DNA of 64,000 nucleotides from Caulobacter sp. FWC26 (GCF_002742645.2 NZ_CP033875.1:1213501-1277500); one strand, 5' to 3'. Numbered from the stretch's first letter, positions 1-9,248 are shown. Notes: generated from the letters alone by a model not told the origin. Program-made: numbers and translations.

Positions 1-510
1 GACCCGCATCAGCAGGTCGACCTTCTCCTGCAGCGACACTTCCATGCCGTTGCGGCGGATGGGCGTGGCCCATTTCACCTCGCCGACGCCCTTGGTCGGG
101 GCCAGCTGGACCGGCGCGGTCTGGTTCTTGGCGTTCGCCTTGGCGATGGCGACAGCCAGGCGGGCCGTCTGGGCCACCGACTCCGGCGACATGTTGTTCG
201 TGGCGGCGAAGCCCCAGGCGCCGCCGGCGATGACGCGCACGCCCACGCCGCTGGACTCGGTGTTGGTCACGCCCTGGACGTTGGCCTCGCGCGTCAGGAT
301 GAACTGACGCAGGTAGCGGCCCACGCGGACGTCGCAATAGGTGGCGCCGGCGGCCTTGGCCGCGGTCAGGGCGGCGTCGGCCAAGCGCTTCTTGACCGCC
401 ACGTCCATGGTCTCGATCAGCTGTTCGGCGGCGATGGCCTGGCCAAAGCCCGGCAGCAGCACGCCTCCGGCGCCGATGCCGCAGGCCGCGAGGAACTGTC
501 GTCTATCCAA
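1..510 (-). CDS. TldD/PmbA-family protein with Tat signal (partial, 3' end outside window)
   Basis: Only the N-terminal 170 codons are present; the gene runs off the left edge. The start is a TTG at 510-508, chosen because GGAGGAG lies about 8 nt upstream and no in-frame ATG fits. The protein begins LDRRQFLAACGIGAGG, a twin-arginine export signal ending near QAIAAEQ. It then reads as the N-terminal domain of the TldD/PmbA family (ATYCDVRVGRY, GVRVIAGGAWGFAATN). These proteins are modified-peptide proteases or their partners. Tat-exported copies are known in alphaproteobacteria, but their substrates are largely undefined. The metal site lies in the missing part, so activity cannot be judged here. 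Confidence 0.75.
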   Translation of the reverse strand, partial: MDRRQFLAACGIGAGGVLLPGFGQAIAAEQLIETMDVAVKKRLADAALTAAKAAGATYCDVRVGRYLRQFILTREANVQGVTNTESSGVGVRVIAGGAWGFAATNNMSPESVAQTARLAVAIAKANAKNQTAPVQLAPTKGVGEVKWATPIRRNGMEVSLQEKVDLLMRV

Positions 511-858
511 GGTGTCTCCTCCCAGGTGGCCCACGATCTGGGCACGCTATCGCCCTGTTCCGGGCGCGCCGGAATCTCACGCGGGAGAAGTTCTGTGCTG
601 ACTAGCGTCAGAGGTCAAATATTTCTCAAATGTAATGTTTCGGCGCGCTTAGTTTGCACGCGTGAAGTAATTGTTCGCTGATCTGGTAGGAAACGTGCCT
701 TCCCTGAAGGAAAAGGCTCCATAGGCGCGGAAAGCGGGCGCGATTTCAGGGGCAAGCCTCGATCCTTCAGCGGCGTACTGGGCGCTGGGCGGCTTGTTTT
801 GGAGGCAGTTCTCGCCTGCCGCGCCCACGGATGGGGCGGCGGCTCTGCGAGGCGGGTC
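511..858. other. Intergenic region upstream of the tldD-like gene
   Basis: This 348-nt stretch separates the start of the leftward tldD-like gene from the stop of the next leftward gene. It is richer in A+T near 610-690, as expected for a promoter of the tldD-like gene, but I could not pick a convincing -35/-10 pair. No small ORF with a good ribosome site and no strong terminator hairpin was recognised. Confidence 0.4.
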
Positions 859-1386
859 TCAGCGCACCCCGGCCGCGTTGTCGCGCCGCACGCGGATCGA
901 GGGCTGGGAGCCGATCTTCATCATATAGCTGCCCATCGCCGCCTTGCGGACCTCAACCGTGCTGCCGGGCTTGGGCGGCTTGCTGAGGATTTCCTGATCG
1001 ATTTGCCGCCAGACCGCGCCATCCTCAAGCGTCACGACGAGACGACCCTCGGCGTCCGTGCGCGCGGCCTTGACGACGGACTGAAGCTTTTCGGTCTCCG
1101 CCTTGTCGGCCCCGCGATCCAGGATCGACAGGGTTGGCAGGTCCAGGCCGAACGCCTGACGACGGGCGGCGCGGGCTGTCTGCTTGTCGATGATGATGAC
1201 CTCGCCGGTCTCTTGCGCCTTGGTCACTGACTGGGCGGCCTTGTCGTAGCAGGCCAGGCGCTCGCCGTCGGCCTTGATCGCGCTGCAGGCCTTCAACGCC
1301 TTGATCACATCGGGCTCAGGCCCGGACTGGGCCAAGGCGACGCCGGCCGACAGCGTCAGGAGCAGGACAAGGGCGGGACGCAGCAT
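859..1386 (-). CDS. Conserved hypothetical periplasmic protein
   Basis: 175 residues. The ATG at 1386 is preferred over a GTG at 1401 because GAGGA sits 7 nt before it. Residues 1-20 (MLRPALVLLLTLSAGVALAQ) are a clear signal peptide. The mature start contains ALKACSAIKADGERLACYD, the C-x-I-x-D-x-x-R-L-x-CYD motif found near the N-terminus of many small exported alphaproteobacterial proteins. The rest is mixed beta (RLVVTLEDGAVWRQID) with a basic tail. It lies just after the 2OG oxygenase gene, whose stop codon overlaps this gene's ribosome site, so the two are probably co-transcribed and translationally coupled. Function unknown. Confidence 0.7.
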   Translation of the reverse strand: MLRPALVLLLTLSAGVALAQSGPEPDVIKALKACSAIKADGERLACYDKAAQSVTKAQETGEVIIIDKQTARAARRQAFGLDLPTLSILDRGADKAETEKLQSVVKAARTDAEGRLVVTLEDGAVWRQIDQEILSKPPKPGSTVEVRKAAMGSYMMKIGSQPSIRVRRDNAAGVR

Positions 1387-1397
1387 GACAGTGTTCC

Positions 1398-2132
1398 TCA
1401 CGGATCGTCGTTCTTTCCACCCAGCAGCCAGCCGGTCAAGGACAGCCGCCTGGCCTCGGCGTAGCTGGCCACCTGGGCCACCGAGTGCGGCGTCGGCACC
1501 TTGAACAGGGTCAGCACGTTGAAGCCCGGCGCGAGGCCACGCGTCACGTCGCCGCCGGCGTCATGAAACAGCAGTTGACCGCCCCAGTCGGGTCGCCAGC
1601 GGCGGGTGAAGCCCAGGGTGAAGGCGGCCAGGCGGTGGTCCTTGCGGTGGCTGTCGTCATGCACGGTGAGGAAGTCGCCGGGACGATAATAGGACGCCTG
1701 GACTCGCACGCCGCTCACTTCGGGAGCGCCGATGATCTGACCGCCGAAGTCGAGGAAGGCGCGGCTCTCCAGGAACTCCGTCGCCCGGTGGATCGGCGCG
1801 GTCGGCGCGCGCGGATACTCGTCCTGCAGCGCGTAGGACATGTGAACGAACGAAAAGCCCCGGGCGGCGCGCTTGAGGGCGCATTGCAGGAACTGTCGCA
1901 CCTGCGCCTCGCCGAACTTCTTGATGACTTCCGGCGTGATGACCAGCGTTTCGGAGGCCTCGTCCGGGGCGGCGATGTTCCAGGTAAGTGACTCCATCAA
2001 CCCAGCGACGGCGTCGGCGTCTTGCGGCGTCAGGAAGACGGGAATCTGCACGTGGCCGTCACGCGCGAAACGCTCCGCCAGGGCGTCGATCGGCAGGTCG
2101 GTGTTGATTCTCAGCGGCGGGTGAAGGGGCAT
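1398..2132 (-). CDS. 2OG-Fe(II) oxygenase, prolyl-hydroxylase-like
   Basis: 244 residues. The C-terminal half has the double-stranded beta-helix signature of 2-oxoglutarate/Fe(II) dioxygenases: YYRPGDFLTVHDDSH supplies the H-x-D pair, and VPTPHSVAQVA the distal histidine. The WGGQLLFHD strand matches the prolyl 4-hydroxylase / Tpa1-Ofd1 group. Such enzymes hydroxylate protein or small-molecule substrates using iron, 2-oxoglutarate and oxygen; the substrate here is not known. No signal peptide is visible, so it is probably cytoplasmic. It diverges from the TonB receptor at 2719, and a second 2OG-type gene lies on the receptor's other side. That context suggests, without proving, a link to TonB-dependent uptake. 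Confidence 0.78.
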   Translation of the reverse strand: MPLHPPLRINTDLPIDALAERFARDGHVQIPVFLTPQDADAVAGLMESLTWNIAAPDEASETLVITPEVIKKFGEAQVRQFLQCALKRAARGFSFVHMSYALQDEYPRAPTAPIHRATEFLESRAFLDFGGQIIGAPEVSGVRVQASYYRPGDFLTVHDDSHRKDHRLAAFTLGFTRRWRPDWGGQLLFHDAGGDVTRGLAPGFNVLTLFKVPTPHSVAQVASYAEARRLSLTGWLLGGKNDDP

Positions 2133-2718
2133 CGGAGCTCGGATACGCGACGGAAAGGCGGGCTGCAGCCGCCCTGCGTCTATTCAAGCGTTGCTTCTGG
2201 CTGCGGCGCAACCGCGCGCCGATCAATCATTTCCCGATCGACGCGCTTCAAGGCCGAAACAGGTGTTTCAAGAGTAGCGCAGACCGCATAACGCCCTCTA
2301 GCACTGACACAACCGGTGGCGGCTGTTGGTGGGGCATGATTTTCCGGGCCAACACGCGGCGCCACAGTTGTCGGCGAAGGGCGGCCGATGGCGTCGAAGC
2401 GGGTCTACTGAGCGCAAATTGTCGCTCAGCCTACCGGCGCCGGTTAGATATTGTTCGATGTTTCCCGTCGGAAACGTACATGTAACGCCTATGCTTCTTG
2501 CCCGCCCGGGATTTCCTACCCTCGCCACGCCCGCGCGGACGCGAATGTGTCGCATTTGAGACACTGGTGCGAATTTCTTGCTACTCGGACACGCGCCGCC
2601 GTTGACCAATTCCGTTGGACAAAGCCTACCTGCGGCCAATGCCCGTTTCGTCACAGAACCGGGGGGGAGCGTTCGTCCCGTTCGGGCGGGATAACGCCGA
2701 AGCTTTTGGAGGTGGAAT
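2133..2718. other. Divergent promoter region between 2OG oxygenase and TonB receptor
   Basis: This 586-nt gap holds no convincing gene. It contains several short palindromes: ACCGGCGCCGGT (2433-2444), GTTTCC-CGTC-GGAAAC (2460-2475), and GTGTC-N8-GACAC near 2546. The receptor's ribosome site GGAGG is at 2708-2712. A TTGACC near 2601 could be a -35 for the receptor, but no good -10 follows at the usual distance. Confidence 0.4.
2433..2444. promoter_or_regulatory. Candidate LacI-type operator palindrome
   Basis: ACCGGC|GCCGGT is a perfect 12-bp even palindrome with a central CG step, the symmetry usual for LacI-family operators. It lies about 275 bp upstream of the TonB receptor gene. That caulobacterial sugar receptors are often under LacI-type repressors is background knowledge. 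The assignment here rests on symmetry alone and could be chance in GC-rich DNA. Confidence 0.25.
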
Positions 2719-5640
2719 TTGTTGGGTTTTGTTAGCCGTCGAAAGAGCCTGTTGGCCTCTTCCATCCTGTGCGGCGTCATGCTGCCGGCCGCCGCTGCTT
2801 GGGCGCAACAGGCTGAAGAGCCCGCCCAGGTCGAAGAAATCGTCGTCACCGGTTCGCGCATCGCCCGCGCCGACCTGACCTCGTCGAGCCCCGTCGCCCA
2901 AGTCGGCGCGGTCGAACTCAAGAACTCTGGCGTCGTCAACACCGAAAACCTGCTGAACACCCTGCCGCAGGCGGTTCCGGGCATCACCTCGACCGTCAAC
3001 AACGGCAACAACGGCACCGCGACCGTCAACCTGCGTGGTCTGGGCTCGGCCCGCACGCTGGTGCTGGTTGACGGCAAGCGCCAAACCCCGACCACGTCTG
3101 ACGGCGTCGTCGACCTGAACCTGATCCCGACCGCCTTGATCAAGGGCATCGACGTCGTGTCGGGCGGTGGCTCGGCCGTTTACGGTTCGGACGCCATCTC
3201 GGGCGTCGTCAACTTCATCCTGAAGAAGGACTTCGAGGGTCTCGAGTTCTCGGCCGGTTACTCGGAAACCGACGGCGGCGAGGCGCCGATCTATTCGGCC
3301 GACCTGACGATGGGCGCCAACTTCGCTGATCGTAAGGGCAACGTCGTCCTGAGCCTCGGCTACAACAAGCGTGAAGCCCTGACCCAAGGTCAACGCGGCG
3401 GCATGCTGGCCACCGCCTGGGGCGACAATGCCGCCCGTAACGGCCTCGTGCCCTCGGGCTCGGGATCGATCGAGCCCGGCCGCGTCGACGCCTTCGTCGC
3501 CGGCCGCTTCGCCACCCTTCCGGGCGTGGCCAACAGCGCCGCGAACTCGGCCATCTTCACCAACAGCGGTGACGTCCGCCTCTACAACCAAGCGACCGAC
3601 ACCTACAACTTCGCGCCGGTCAACTACCTGCAGACCCCGCAAGAGCGTTACTCGGTCACCTCGCTGGCCAGCTACGAAATCAAGCCGGGCCTGACCGCCT
3701 ACGCCAAGGGCAACTTCGTCAACTCGAAGGTCGTGACTCAGCTGGCGCCCACCCCGGTCGGCAACCGCATCTTCCGCTTCACGCTGGACAACAACCCGTT
3801 CCTGACCGCAGCCGCAAAGACTGCGCTCAACAGCTTCGGCTCCAGCACCTCCTACTCGATCCCGGCGTCCAGCCCCTGGGTCACGGGCACCTACACGGAC
3901 GTCGACACCGACGGTGACGGCCTCTACGACACCGTTACCGGCGTGTTCAACAAGCGCCTGAGCGACGTAGGCCCGCGCGTCTCGAAGTACAACTTCTTCG
4001 GCTACCAGATGCAACTGGGCCTGAAGGGCGACATCGAGGCTATCAACGGTGGCTTCGACCTCTACTACCAGTACGGCGCCACCCACGGCAGCAACGCGCT
4101 GCTGGGCGACACCAGCCTGGCCCGCATCCAACAGGGCCTGCTGCTGAACGCCGCCGGCACCGCCTGCGCCGATCCGTCGGGCGGCTGCGTCCCGGTGAAC
4201 ATCTTCGGCAACGGCACCATGTCGGCCGCCGCCGCGAACTTCATCAAGACGCGCATCAACTCGTCGCAGGACTACAAGCAGCAGTTCGGCGGCTTCACCA
4301 TCAACGGTGACACGGCCAACCAGTTCTCGCTGCCGGCCGGTCCGATCGGCTTCGCCGTGGGCTTCGAATATCGCGCCGAAGAGTTCGACTTCAACCCCAG
4401 CCAAGACCTGGCCACGGGCAACCTGACCGGCTTCAACGCCAGCCCGGCCGTCGCCGGTCGCTTCGACGTGTACGAAGGCTACGCCGAAGTGCTGGTCCCG
4501 CTGTTGAAGGACCTGCCGCTGGTCAAGTCTCTGGACCTGGAACTGGCCGGCCGTACGTCGGACTACACCGGGCAGCCGAAGGCCGTTCAGACCTACAAGG
4601 TCGCCGGCAACTGGAAGGTCTTCGATGACCTGATGCTCCGCGCCTCGTACAACAAGGCGATCCGCGCTCCGTCGGTCAACGAACTGTTCTCGCCGCAAGG
4701 CAACAGCTTCCCGACCTCGACTGACCCGTGCTCGGCGCGTGGCGCTCCGACCGCCGCGATCCGTCAGGCCTGCATCAACTCGGGCGTGGCGGCGAGCGTC
4801 GTCGGCGTGATCAACGCCAACCAGCAGACCCAGACGCTGTCGGGCGGTAACCCGAACCTGCGTCCGGAAGAGGGCAAGACCCTCACGGCCGGCTTCGTGT
4901 ACACCCCGTCGTGGCTGTCGGGCTTCTCGGTCACGGGTGACTACTTCGATATCGAAATCACCGACGCGATCGCCAGCTTCGGCGGCAGCACCGCGAACGT
5001 GATGAACGTCTGCTACGGTCCGCTGGTCAACGGCAACCCGAGCTCGCCGTACTGCCAAGCGATCGTTCGCTTGGCTAACGGCTCGATCGACTACGTCTCG
5101 CTGACCGCGAAGAACGTCGCCACCGTCAAGACCTCGGGCTTCGACATCGGCGTCACCTACCGCACGACCATGGAACAACTGGGTCTGCCGGACTGGGGTT
5201 CGCTGGCGTTCCGCTCGCTGTACACCAACACCTGGGAGCGCACGACGATCCCGGATGAGGTGTCGACCCCGATCAAGTGCGCCGACAAGTTCGGTACGCG
5301 CTGCAGCAACCCGACTCCGCGCCACAAGCTGCGTTCGACCATGAACTGGAAGATGAACCAGTTCGGCCTGAACGTGGTGTGGAGCTACCTCGACGACGTT
5401 AAGGACGACAATCCGGGCGCCCTCTACACCGTCGAGCGTATCGGCGCGAAGAACTACTGGGATCTGTCGGGCGACTGGAGCGTCAACGACAACCTGGCCT
5501 TCACGGCTGGCGTGCGTAACCTGACGCAAGAAGCCTATCCGATCCTGGGCGGCAACGCCTCGCCGTCGAACAGCGGCTACCCCGCCGCCTACGACGTGCT
5601 GGGCCGGACGTTCTTCCTGAACGCCCGCCTGCGCTACTAA
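2719..5640 (+). CDS. TonB-dependent outer-membrane receptor
   Basis: About 973 residues. Translation starts at TTG 2719 or TTG 2722, both within reach of GGAGG at 2708-2712. A signal peptide ends near AAAAWAQ. It is followed by the TonB box region EEIVVTGSRI, then the plug domain (LRGLGSARTLVLVDGKRQ; SAVYGSDAISGVVNFI). The rest is a 22-strand-type barrel ending FFLNARLRY with the usual terminal aromatic. It would import a scarce ligand across the outer membrane using TonB-ExbBD energy. The ligand cannot be read from sequence; the large loops and TGSRI-type box resemble the caulobacterial oligosaccharide/peptide receptor group. An intrinsic terminator follows at 5689-5721. Confidence 0.9.
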   Translation: MLGFVSRRKSLLASSILCGVMLPAAAAWAQQAEEPAQVEEIVVTGSRIARADLTSSSPVAQVGAVELKNSGVVNTENLLNTLPQAVPGITSTVNNGNNGTATVNLRGLGSARTLVLVDGKRQTPTTSDGVVDLNLIPTALIKGIDVVSGGGSAVYGSDAISGVVNFILKKDFEGLEFSAGYSETDGGEAPIYSADLTMGANFADRKGNVVLSLGYNKREALTQGQRGGMLATAWGDNAARNGLVPSGSGSIEPGRVDAFVAGRFATLPGVANSAANSAIFTNSGDVRLYNQATDTYNFAPVNYLQTPQERYSVTSLASYEIKPGLTAYAKGNFVNSKVVTQLAPTPVGNRIFRFTLDNNPFLTAAAKTALNSFGSSTSYSIPASSPWVTGTYTDVDTDGDGLYDTVTGVFNKRLSDVGPRVSKYNFFGYQMQLGLKGDIEAINGGFDLYYQYGATHGSNALLGDTSLARIQQGLLLNAAGTACADPSGGCVPVNIFGNGTMSAAAANFIKTRINSSQDYKQQFGGFTINGDTANQFSLPAGPIGFAVGFEYRAEEFDFNPSQDLATGNLTGFNASPAVAGRFDVYEGYAEVLVPLLKDLPLVKSLDLELAGRTSDYTGQPKAVQTYKVAGNWKVFDDLMLRASYNKAIRAPSVNELFSPQGNSFPTSTDPCSARGAPTAAIRQACINSGVAASVVGVINANQQTQTLSGGNPNLRPEEGKTLTAGFVYTPSWLSGFSVTGDYFDIEITDAIASFGGSTANVMNVCYGPLVNGNPSSPYCQAIVRLANGSIDYVSLTAKNVATVKTSGFDIGVTYRTTMEQLGLPDWGSLAFRSLYTNTWERTTIPDEVSTPIKCADKFGTRCSNPTPRHKLRSTMNWKMNQFGLNVVWSYLDDVKDDNPGALYTVERIGAKNYWDLSGDWSVNDNLAFTAGVRNLTQEAYPILGGNASPSNSGYPAAYDVLGRTFFLNARLRY

Positions 5641-5688
5641 TCGAGGCGTCCCCGCCGTTTCGGCGGCGGGGAACCCTGATTTCGAAGG

Positions 5689-5721
5689 CCCGCCTCAAGC
5701 GATTGAGGCGGGTTTTCTTTT
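5689..5721 (+). terminator. Intrinsic terminator after TonB receptor
   Basis: A perfect 10-bp stem, CCCGCCTCAA / TTGAGGCGGG, with loop GCGA, is followed by TTTTCTTTT on the plus strand. A second GC hairpin without a T tract precedes it at about 5649-5671. Confidence 0.85.
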
Positions 5722-5738
5722 GGGCGATGGCTTGCGCC

Positions 5739-7232
5739 TCAGCGCGGAACGACGTCGAAGGCGATCGTCAGGCGGTGGTCGGCCTCGGTGAACGGCTGGG
5801 TGCCGTGCCACAGGCACGAGGGGAACAGGGCCAGGGTCCCGCGCTCGGGCTTGATGAAGTGCTCGGCCTCGAGCGTCGGCCGCGTCAGACACCCCGGACG
5901 GCCAAAGCGGAGCCAGCCGGCGCGCGTGGTCTCATCGTCAAACCGGCCCGGCAAATCCAGATAGAAGGCCGACGAGATCCAGCCGCGCGGATGGACGTGG
6001 TCAGCATGGAAGCCCTCCGACCGCAGCCGCACAGACCAGCCGCCCGCGAAGGCGAAGTCGGATGACCGCCGTCGACGGATCGGGTCCTCGCCCGGGCCAA
6101 GCGCCTCCACATACCGCGCCACCGCCTTGCGCGCCGAGGCGAAGAAAGCCTGCACCAGCGGATCGCGCGAGCGGTCCAGCGACGGAACCTGGCTGCCGCC
6201 CCGCAGCGATTGGTTCAGCGGGTGGGTCTTCAGGTCGTGCAGTTGCAGCATCCGGTCGCGCAGGGCGTCGAGGAAGGCGTCGAGGCTCTCCCAGCCGTCC
6301 GGGGTATCGAGCTTGTCAGTGCGCACCAGGGCCGCGTAGTCGCGGAAAAGACCGCCGCGCGGGTCGCCGGTGATCCGCCAGGCGGTGTTGCGTAGCACCA
6401 GGGCGTACTGATCGTCGGGCGCCGCCGCGACCAGGGACTCGGCTACCTGTGCGGCGGCGTCGGCGTCGCCGTGGGCCAGCAGGGCTTCGCACAGGACGGT
6501 CTGGCTCTCCGGCGCGGCCGGCGCCAGGCGCGCGGCCTCCCGGGCCTGGGACAGCATCCGCGCGGGGTCGCCCACCGCGCCCGCCGCGCGCGCCGCCGCG
6601 ATCCTTAACCCCAAGTCGCCAGGCGCGCGGGCCAGGGCATCCTCCAGCGTCGCGTCGGCCCCGGCGTGGTCGCCCGCGAAGGTCAGGACATTGCTTCGGA
6701 TCGTCCACAGATTGGCGTCAGCGGGATGTCGGGCGAGGGCTCGGTCAAGCCCCCCGAGCGCGACCTCGGCGCGGCCCGAGCGCATCCAGCGCAACTGGGC
6801 GAGGTTCAGGTGGACGGCGGCGTCGTTCGGGCGCGCGGCCAGAGCCCGTTCGAACGTCGCTTCGGCCTCGTCATAGCGATGCAGCGCCTGCAGCGCCTTG
6901 CCCAAAACGAGTCGCACCTCGGGGACGTCCAGGCCCAGAGCGATGGTCTTGCGGGCCGCGCCCTCGGCTTCGTCGTCCAGAGACAGATCGCCCAGCGTGG
7001 CGGCCAGATTGTACCAGGCGAAGCGGTCGCCGGGCGCTCGAGCCACGGCGCGGCGGTTGAACGCCAGGGCCTCGTCGGTCCGGCCTAAGGCCTTCAGCGC
7101 CGCCGCGTGGACCATCAACAGACCGGGCGAGGCCTGGGGCAGGGCGGCGGGGGGCGTGGTCAGCCTCAGGGCGTCGGCGGCCCGCCCGTTGTCGACGAGC
7201 GTCCAGGCCTGGTTGGTGACGAGATCGGTCAT
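5739..7232 (-). CDS. TPR-repeat protein with C-terminal 2OG-Fe(II) oxygenase domain
   Basis: 497 residues from ATG 7232; the longer upstream frame is a basic, unlikely extension. Residues about 30-300 are tandem tetratricopeptide repeats (VHAAALKALGRTDEALAFNR; LVLGKALQALHRYDEAEATF). Residues about 370-497 match the putative 2OG-Fe(II) oxygenase family often fused to TPRs. Iron-ligand candidates are the histidines in FHADHVHPRGW and LWHGTQPF, and a C-terminal arginine (HRLTIAFD) could bind 2-oxoglutarate. Genes of this type often sit beside TonB receptors in caulobacters and sphingomonads, as here, convergent with the receptor. The substrate is unknown. Confidence 0.8.
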   Translation of the reverse strand: MTDLVTNQAWTLVDNGRAADALRLTTPPAALPQASPGLLMVHAAALKALGRTDEALAFNRRAVARAPGDRFAWYNLAATLGDLSLDDEAEGAARKTIALGLDVPEVRLVLGKALQALHRYDEAEATFERALAARPNDAAVHLNLAQLRWMRSGRAEVALGGLDRALARHPADANLWTIRSNVLTFAGDHAGADATLEDALARAPGDLGLRIAAARAAGAVGDPARMLSQAREAARLAPAAPESQTVLCEALLAHGDADAAAQVAESLVAAAPDDQYALVLRNTAWRITGDPRGGLFRDYAALVRTDKLDTPDGWESLDAFLDALRDRMLQLHDLKTHPLNQSLRGGSQVPSLDRSRDPLVQAFFASARKAVARYVEALGPGEDPIRRRRSSDFAFAGGWSVRLRSEGFHADHVHPRGWISSAFYLDLPGRFDDETTRAGWLRFGRPGCLTRPTLEAEHFIKPERGTLALFPSCLWHGTQPFTEADHRLTIAFDVVPR

Positions 7233-7341
7233 GGCGCGCCGCAGTTTGTATCGTTCCAGTCTTTGGCGCTCTCGGCGGCGGACCACAACCGCCAAGGCGC
7301 GTAAATTCCCCGAGGACCGTCTGGCGAGCGCCTGCTATGGC

Positions 7342-8049
7342 ATGGCCATGAGCACGATCACGACCGTCGGCGTCGACGCCGACGACACCCTGTGGCACTG
7401 CGAGAGCCTGTTCCGCCTGTCCCACGCCCGCTTTCTGGAACTGTTGTCCGAGCACGGCGACCCCGAGAAGATCGAGGCCCAACTGACGGCCGTCGAGAAG
7501 CGCAATCTTCGGGTCTACGGCTACGGGGCCAAGGGCTTCACCCTGTCGATGATCGAGACCGCGCTGGAGGTCACCGACGGTCAGGTCGACACTCGCGTGA
7601 TCCGCGAAATCCTGGCCGTCGGCCGCGAGATGCTGACCGAGCCGATCGAGCCGCTGCCGGGCGTCGAGAACGCGCTCTCGGCGCTGTCTGACCGCTATCG
7701 CCTGATCCTGATCACCAAGGGCGACTTGCTGCACCAAGAGCAGAAGCTGGCTTCGTCGGGCCTGGGCGATTACTTCGTCGCCGTCGAGATCGTGTCCGAG
7801 AAGGACGCCAGCACCTACCGCCGGGTCTTCGACCGCTACGGCACGGGCCCCGAGCAGGCGGTGATGGCGGGCAACTCGATGCGCTCGGACATCCTGCCGG
7901 CGCTGGAGGCCGGCTGCTGGGGCGCCTTGATCCCGTACCCGCTGGTCTGGTCCCACGAGGCCGCCGAGGCGCCCGTGGGGCATGAGCGGTATGTGGAACT
8001 GGGCAGCATCAGCGAACTGCCGACGTGGGTGGAGGGTATTTCGCGCTAA
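7342..8049 (+). CDS. HAD-superfamily hydrolase
   Basis: 235 residues from ATG 7342; ATG 7348 (MSTITT) is an equally good start. The N-terminal motif I reads VGVDADDTLWHCESLF with the nucleophile/acid pair D-x-D. Motif II is ILITKGD. Motifs III and IV are the lysine region (VSEKDASTYRRVF) and MAGNSMRSDILPA. This is a complete haloacid-dehalogenase-type phosphatase with an alpha-helical cap. Probably cytoplasmic; substrate not predictable. It is divergent from the TPR-2OG gene, with the two starts about 110 bp apart. It is convergent with the acyltransferase gene, and only a repeat element lies between those two stop codons. Confidence 0.82.
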   Translation: MAMSTITTVGVDADDTLWHCESLFRLSHARFLELLSEHGDPEKIEAQLTAVEKRNLRVYGYGAKGFTLSMIETALEVTDGQVDTRVIREILAVGREMLTEPIEPLPGVENALSALSDRYRLILITKGDLLHQEQKLASSGLGDYFVAVEIVSEKDASTYRRVFDRYGTGPEQAVMAGNSMRSDILPALEAGCWGALIPYPLVWSHEAAEAPVGHERYVELGSISELPTWVEGISR

Positions 8050-8050
8050 A

Positions 8051-8165
8051 GCGCCCCCTCCGTCACGCGGCTACGCCGCGCGCCACCTCCCCCGCAAGCG
8101 GGGCAGGAGGGTGTCATCCTCCCCCGCGGAGCGGGGGAGGTGGCCCGGAGGGCCGGAGGGGGCGC
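8051..8165. repeat. Mosaic palindromic intergenic repeat, copy 1
   Basis: The element fills the whole gap between two convergent stop codons. It is a large inverted repeat: GCGCCCCCTCC at 8051 pairs with GGAGGGGGCGC ending near 8164, and GCCACCTCCCCCGC (about 8082-8095) pairs with GCGGGGGAGGTGGC (about 8131-8144). The smaller palindrome GCGGCTACGCCGC lies inside the left half. The same building blocks recur at 27652-27795. In this position it may act as a two-way terminator. Confidence 0.8.
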
Positions 8166-9248
8166 TCAAGCCCGCTTCTTCCCCAGCTTCGCCAGCCAGT
8201 CCCGCGCCGGGCGTTCGAAGAACACCAGCGACAGATAGGCGATCGGGAACAGGGCCACGACCCAGAACAGCACCCACAGGCGCATCAGGTCGCCGTTCAG
8301 GTTCCACATCCCCAGGCCCACCCAGGCCAGGCCCATCTTCAGGGCGATGGGGTGCAGGAGGTAGAGGCTGAACGACAGCTGCGCCCACGGCGCCAGGCGC
8401 TGGCTGACTCCGCCCTGCGCGCCCTTGGCGTCGGCCGCCACGCCCAGCAGGCCGATGGCGTAAACGACGAACAGCAGGATCGTCCGCTCCACGCCGGCCC
8501 ACGAGGCGATCAGGTAAGCGCCCAGCAGCGGCCACATCAGGAGGTTCGGACGCGGGATCTTCGCCAGCCGGTCGCGCAATTGGAAGGCGGCCATGCCGAT
8601 CAGGAAGCCGGGGACCGCGCGCAGCACGCCATAGTCCCAGGTCCACTGGTGAAAGGGCCGATCGCCATGGGGCGTCTGCAGCATCACGACGATCGAGGCC
8701 AGGGCCACCGCCAGGGTCACCCATGGTCCGCGCGCGGTGAGCAGGAAGATCAGCGGCAGGGCTAGGTACATCCCCATCTCGGCGCTGATCGCCCAGCTGA
8801 CAAAGTTCCAGGTCTGCGAATGGCAGACGCCCCAGGCGTGGATGAAGACGATGTTGGGGACGATGCAGGACACGTCGTAGCGGCGCGGGTCGCGGTCCTG
8901 GATCCAGCCTGCGGCGCCGGCGGCGGCCACGGCGATGAAGACCAGCATGGTCGCCCAGTGCAGCGGCCCCAGCCGCGCCACCCGCTTCTGGATGAAGTCG
9001 CGATATTTGGCGAAGCTGGTCAGGCGGCCGGTATAGATCGCCGCCATCACGTAGCCGGAGATGAAGAAGAACAAGTCGACGATCAGGCTGAACGTCTTGA
9101 TCGTATCGTCCGCCCACTGCCACTGGCCGTCCAGGTTGATGAAGCGGTTGAAGTGGAACACCACGATCATCACCGCCCCAACGATGCGCAGGGCGTCCAG
9201 ATGCAGCATCTGGTCGGAATCGGGTTGGAGCGGGGGGAGCTTGGGCAT
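8166..9248 (-). CDS. Acyltransferase 3 family membrane protein
   Basis: 360 residues from ATG 9248 (MPKLPPLQP); the longer frame lacks support. The first membrane segment carries the family's catalytic histidine region (LDALRIVGAVMIVVFHFNRF), followed by SLIVDLFFFISGYVMA. About ten hydrophobic segments follow, ending with a basic tail (GKKRA). Acyltransferase-3 (OafA/YrhL) proteins move acetyl or other acyl groups onto surface sugars or lipids from the inner membrane. The acceptor here is not known, and no polysaccharide genes adjoin it. It is monocistronic; the next gene on the same strand is the GntR regulator 175 bp upstream, separated by another repeat. Confidence 0.88.
   Translation of the reverse strand: MPKLPPLQPDSDQMLHLDALRIVGAVMIVVFHFNRFINLDGQWQWADDTIKTFSLIVDLFFFISGYVMAAIYTGRLTSFAKYRDFIQKRVARLGPLHWATMLVFIAVAAAGAAGWIQDRDPRRYDVSCIVPNIVFIHAWGVCHSQTWNFVSWAISAEMGMYLALPLIFLLTARGPWVTLAVALASIVVMLQTPHGDRPFHQWTWDYGVLRAVPGFLIGMAAFQLRDRLAKIPRPNLLMWPLLGAYLIASWAGVERTILLFVVYAIGLLGVAADAKGAQGGVSQRLAPWAQLSFSLYLLHPIALKMGLAWVGLGMWNLNGDLMRLWVLFWVVALFPIAYLSLVFFERPARDWLAKLGKKRA

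Noticed and set aside
2626..5529. 967-codon open frame on the minus strand
   Set aside because: It is the codon-bias shadow of the TonB receptor gene on the plus strand; its product is Arg/Val/Asp-rich with no domain.
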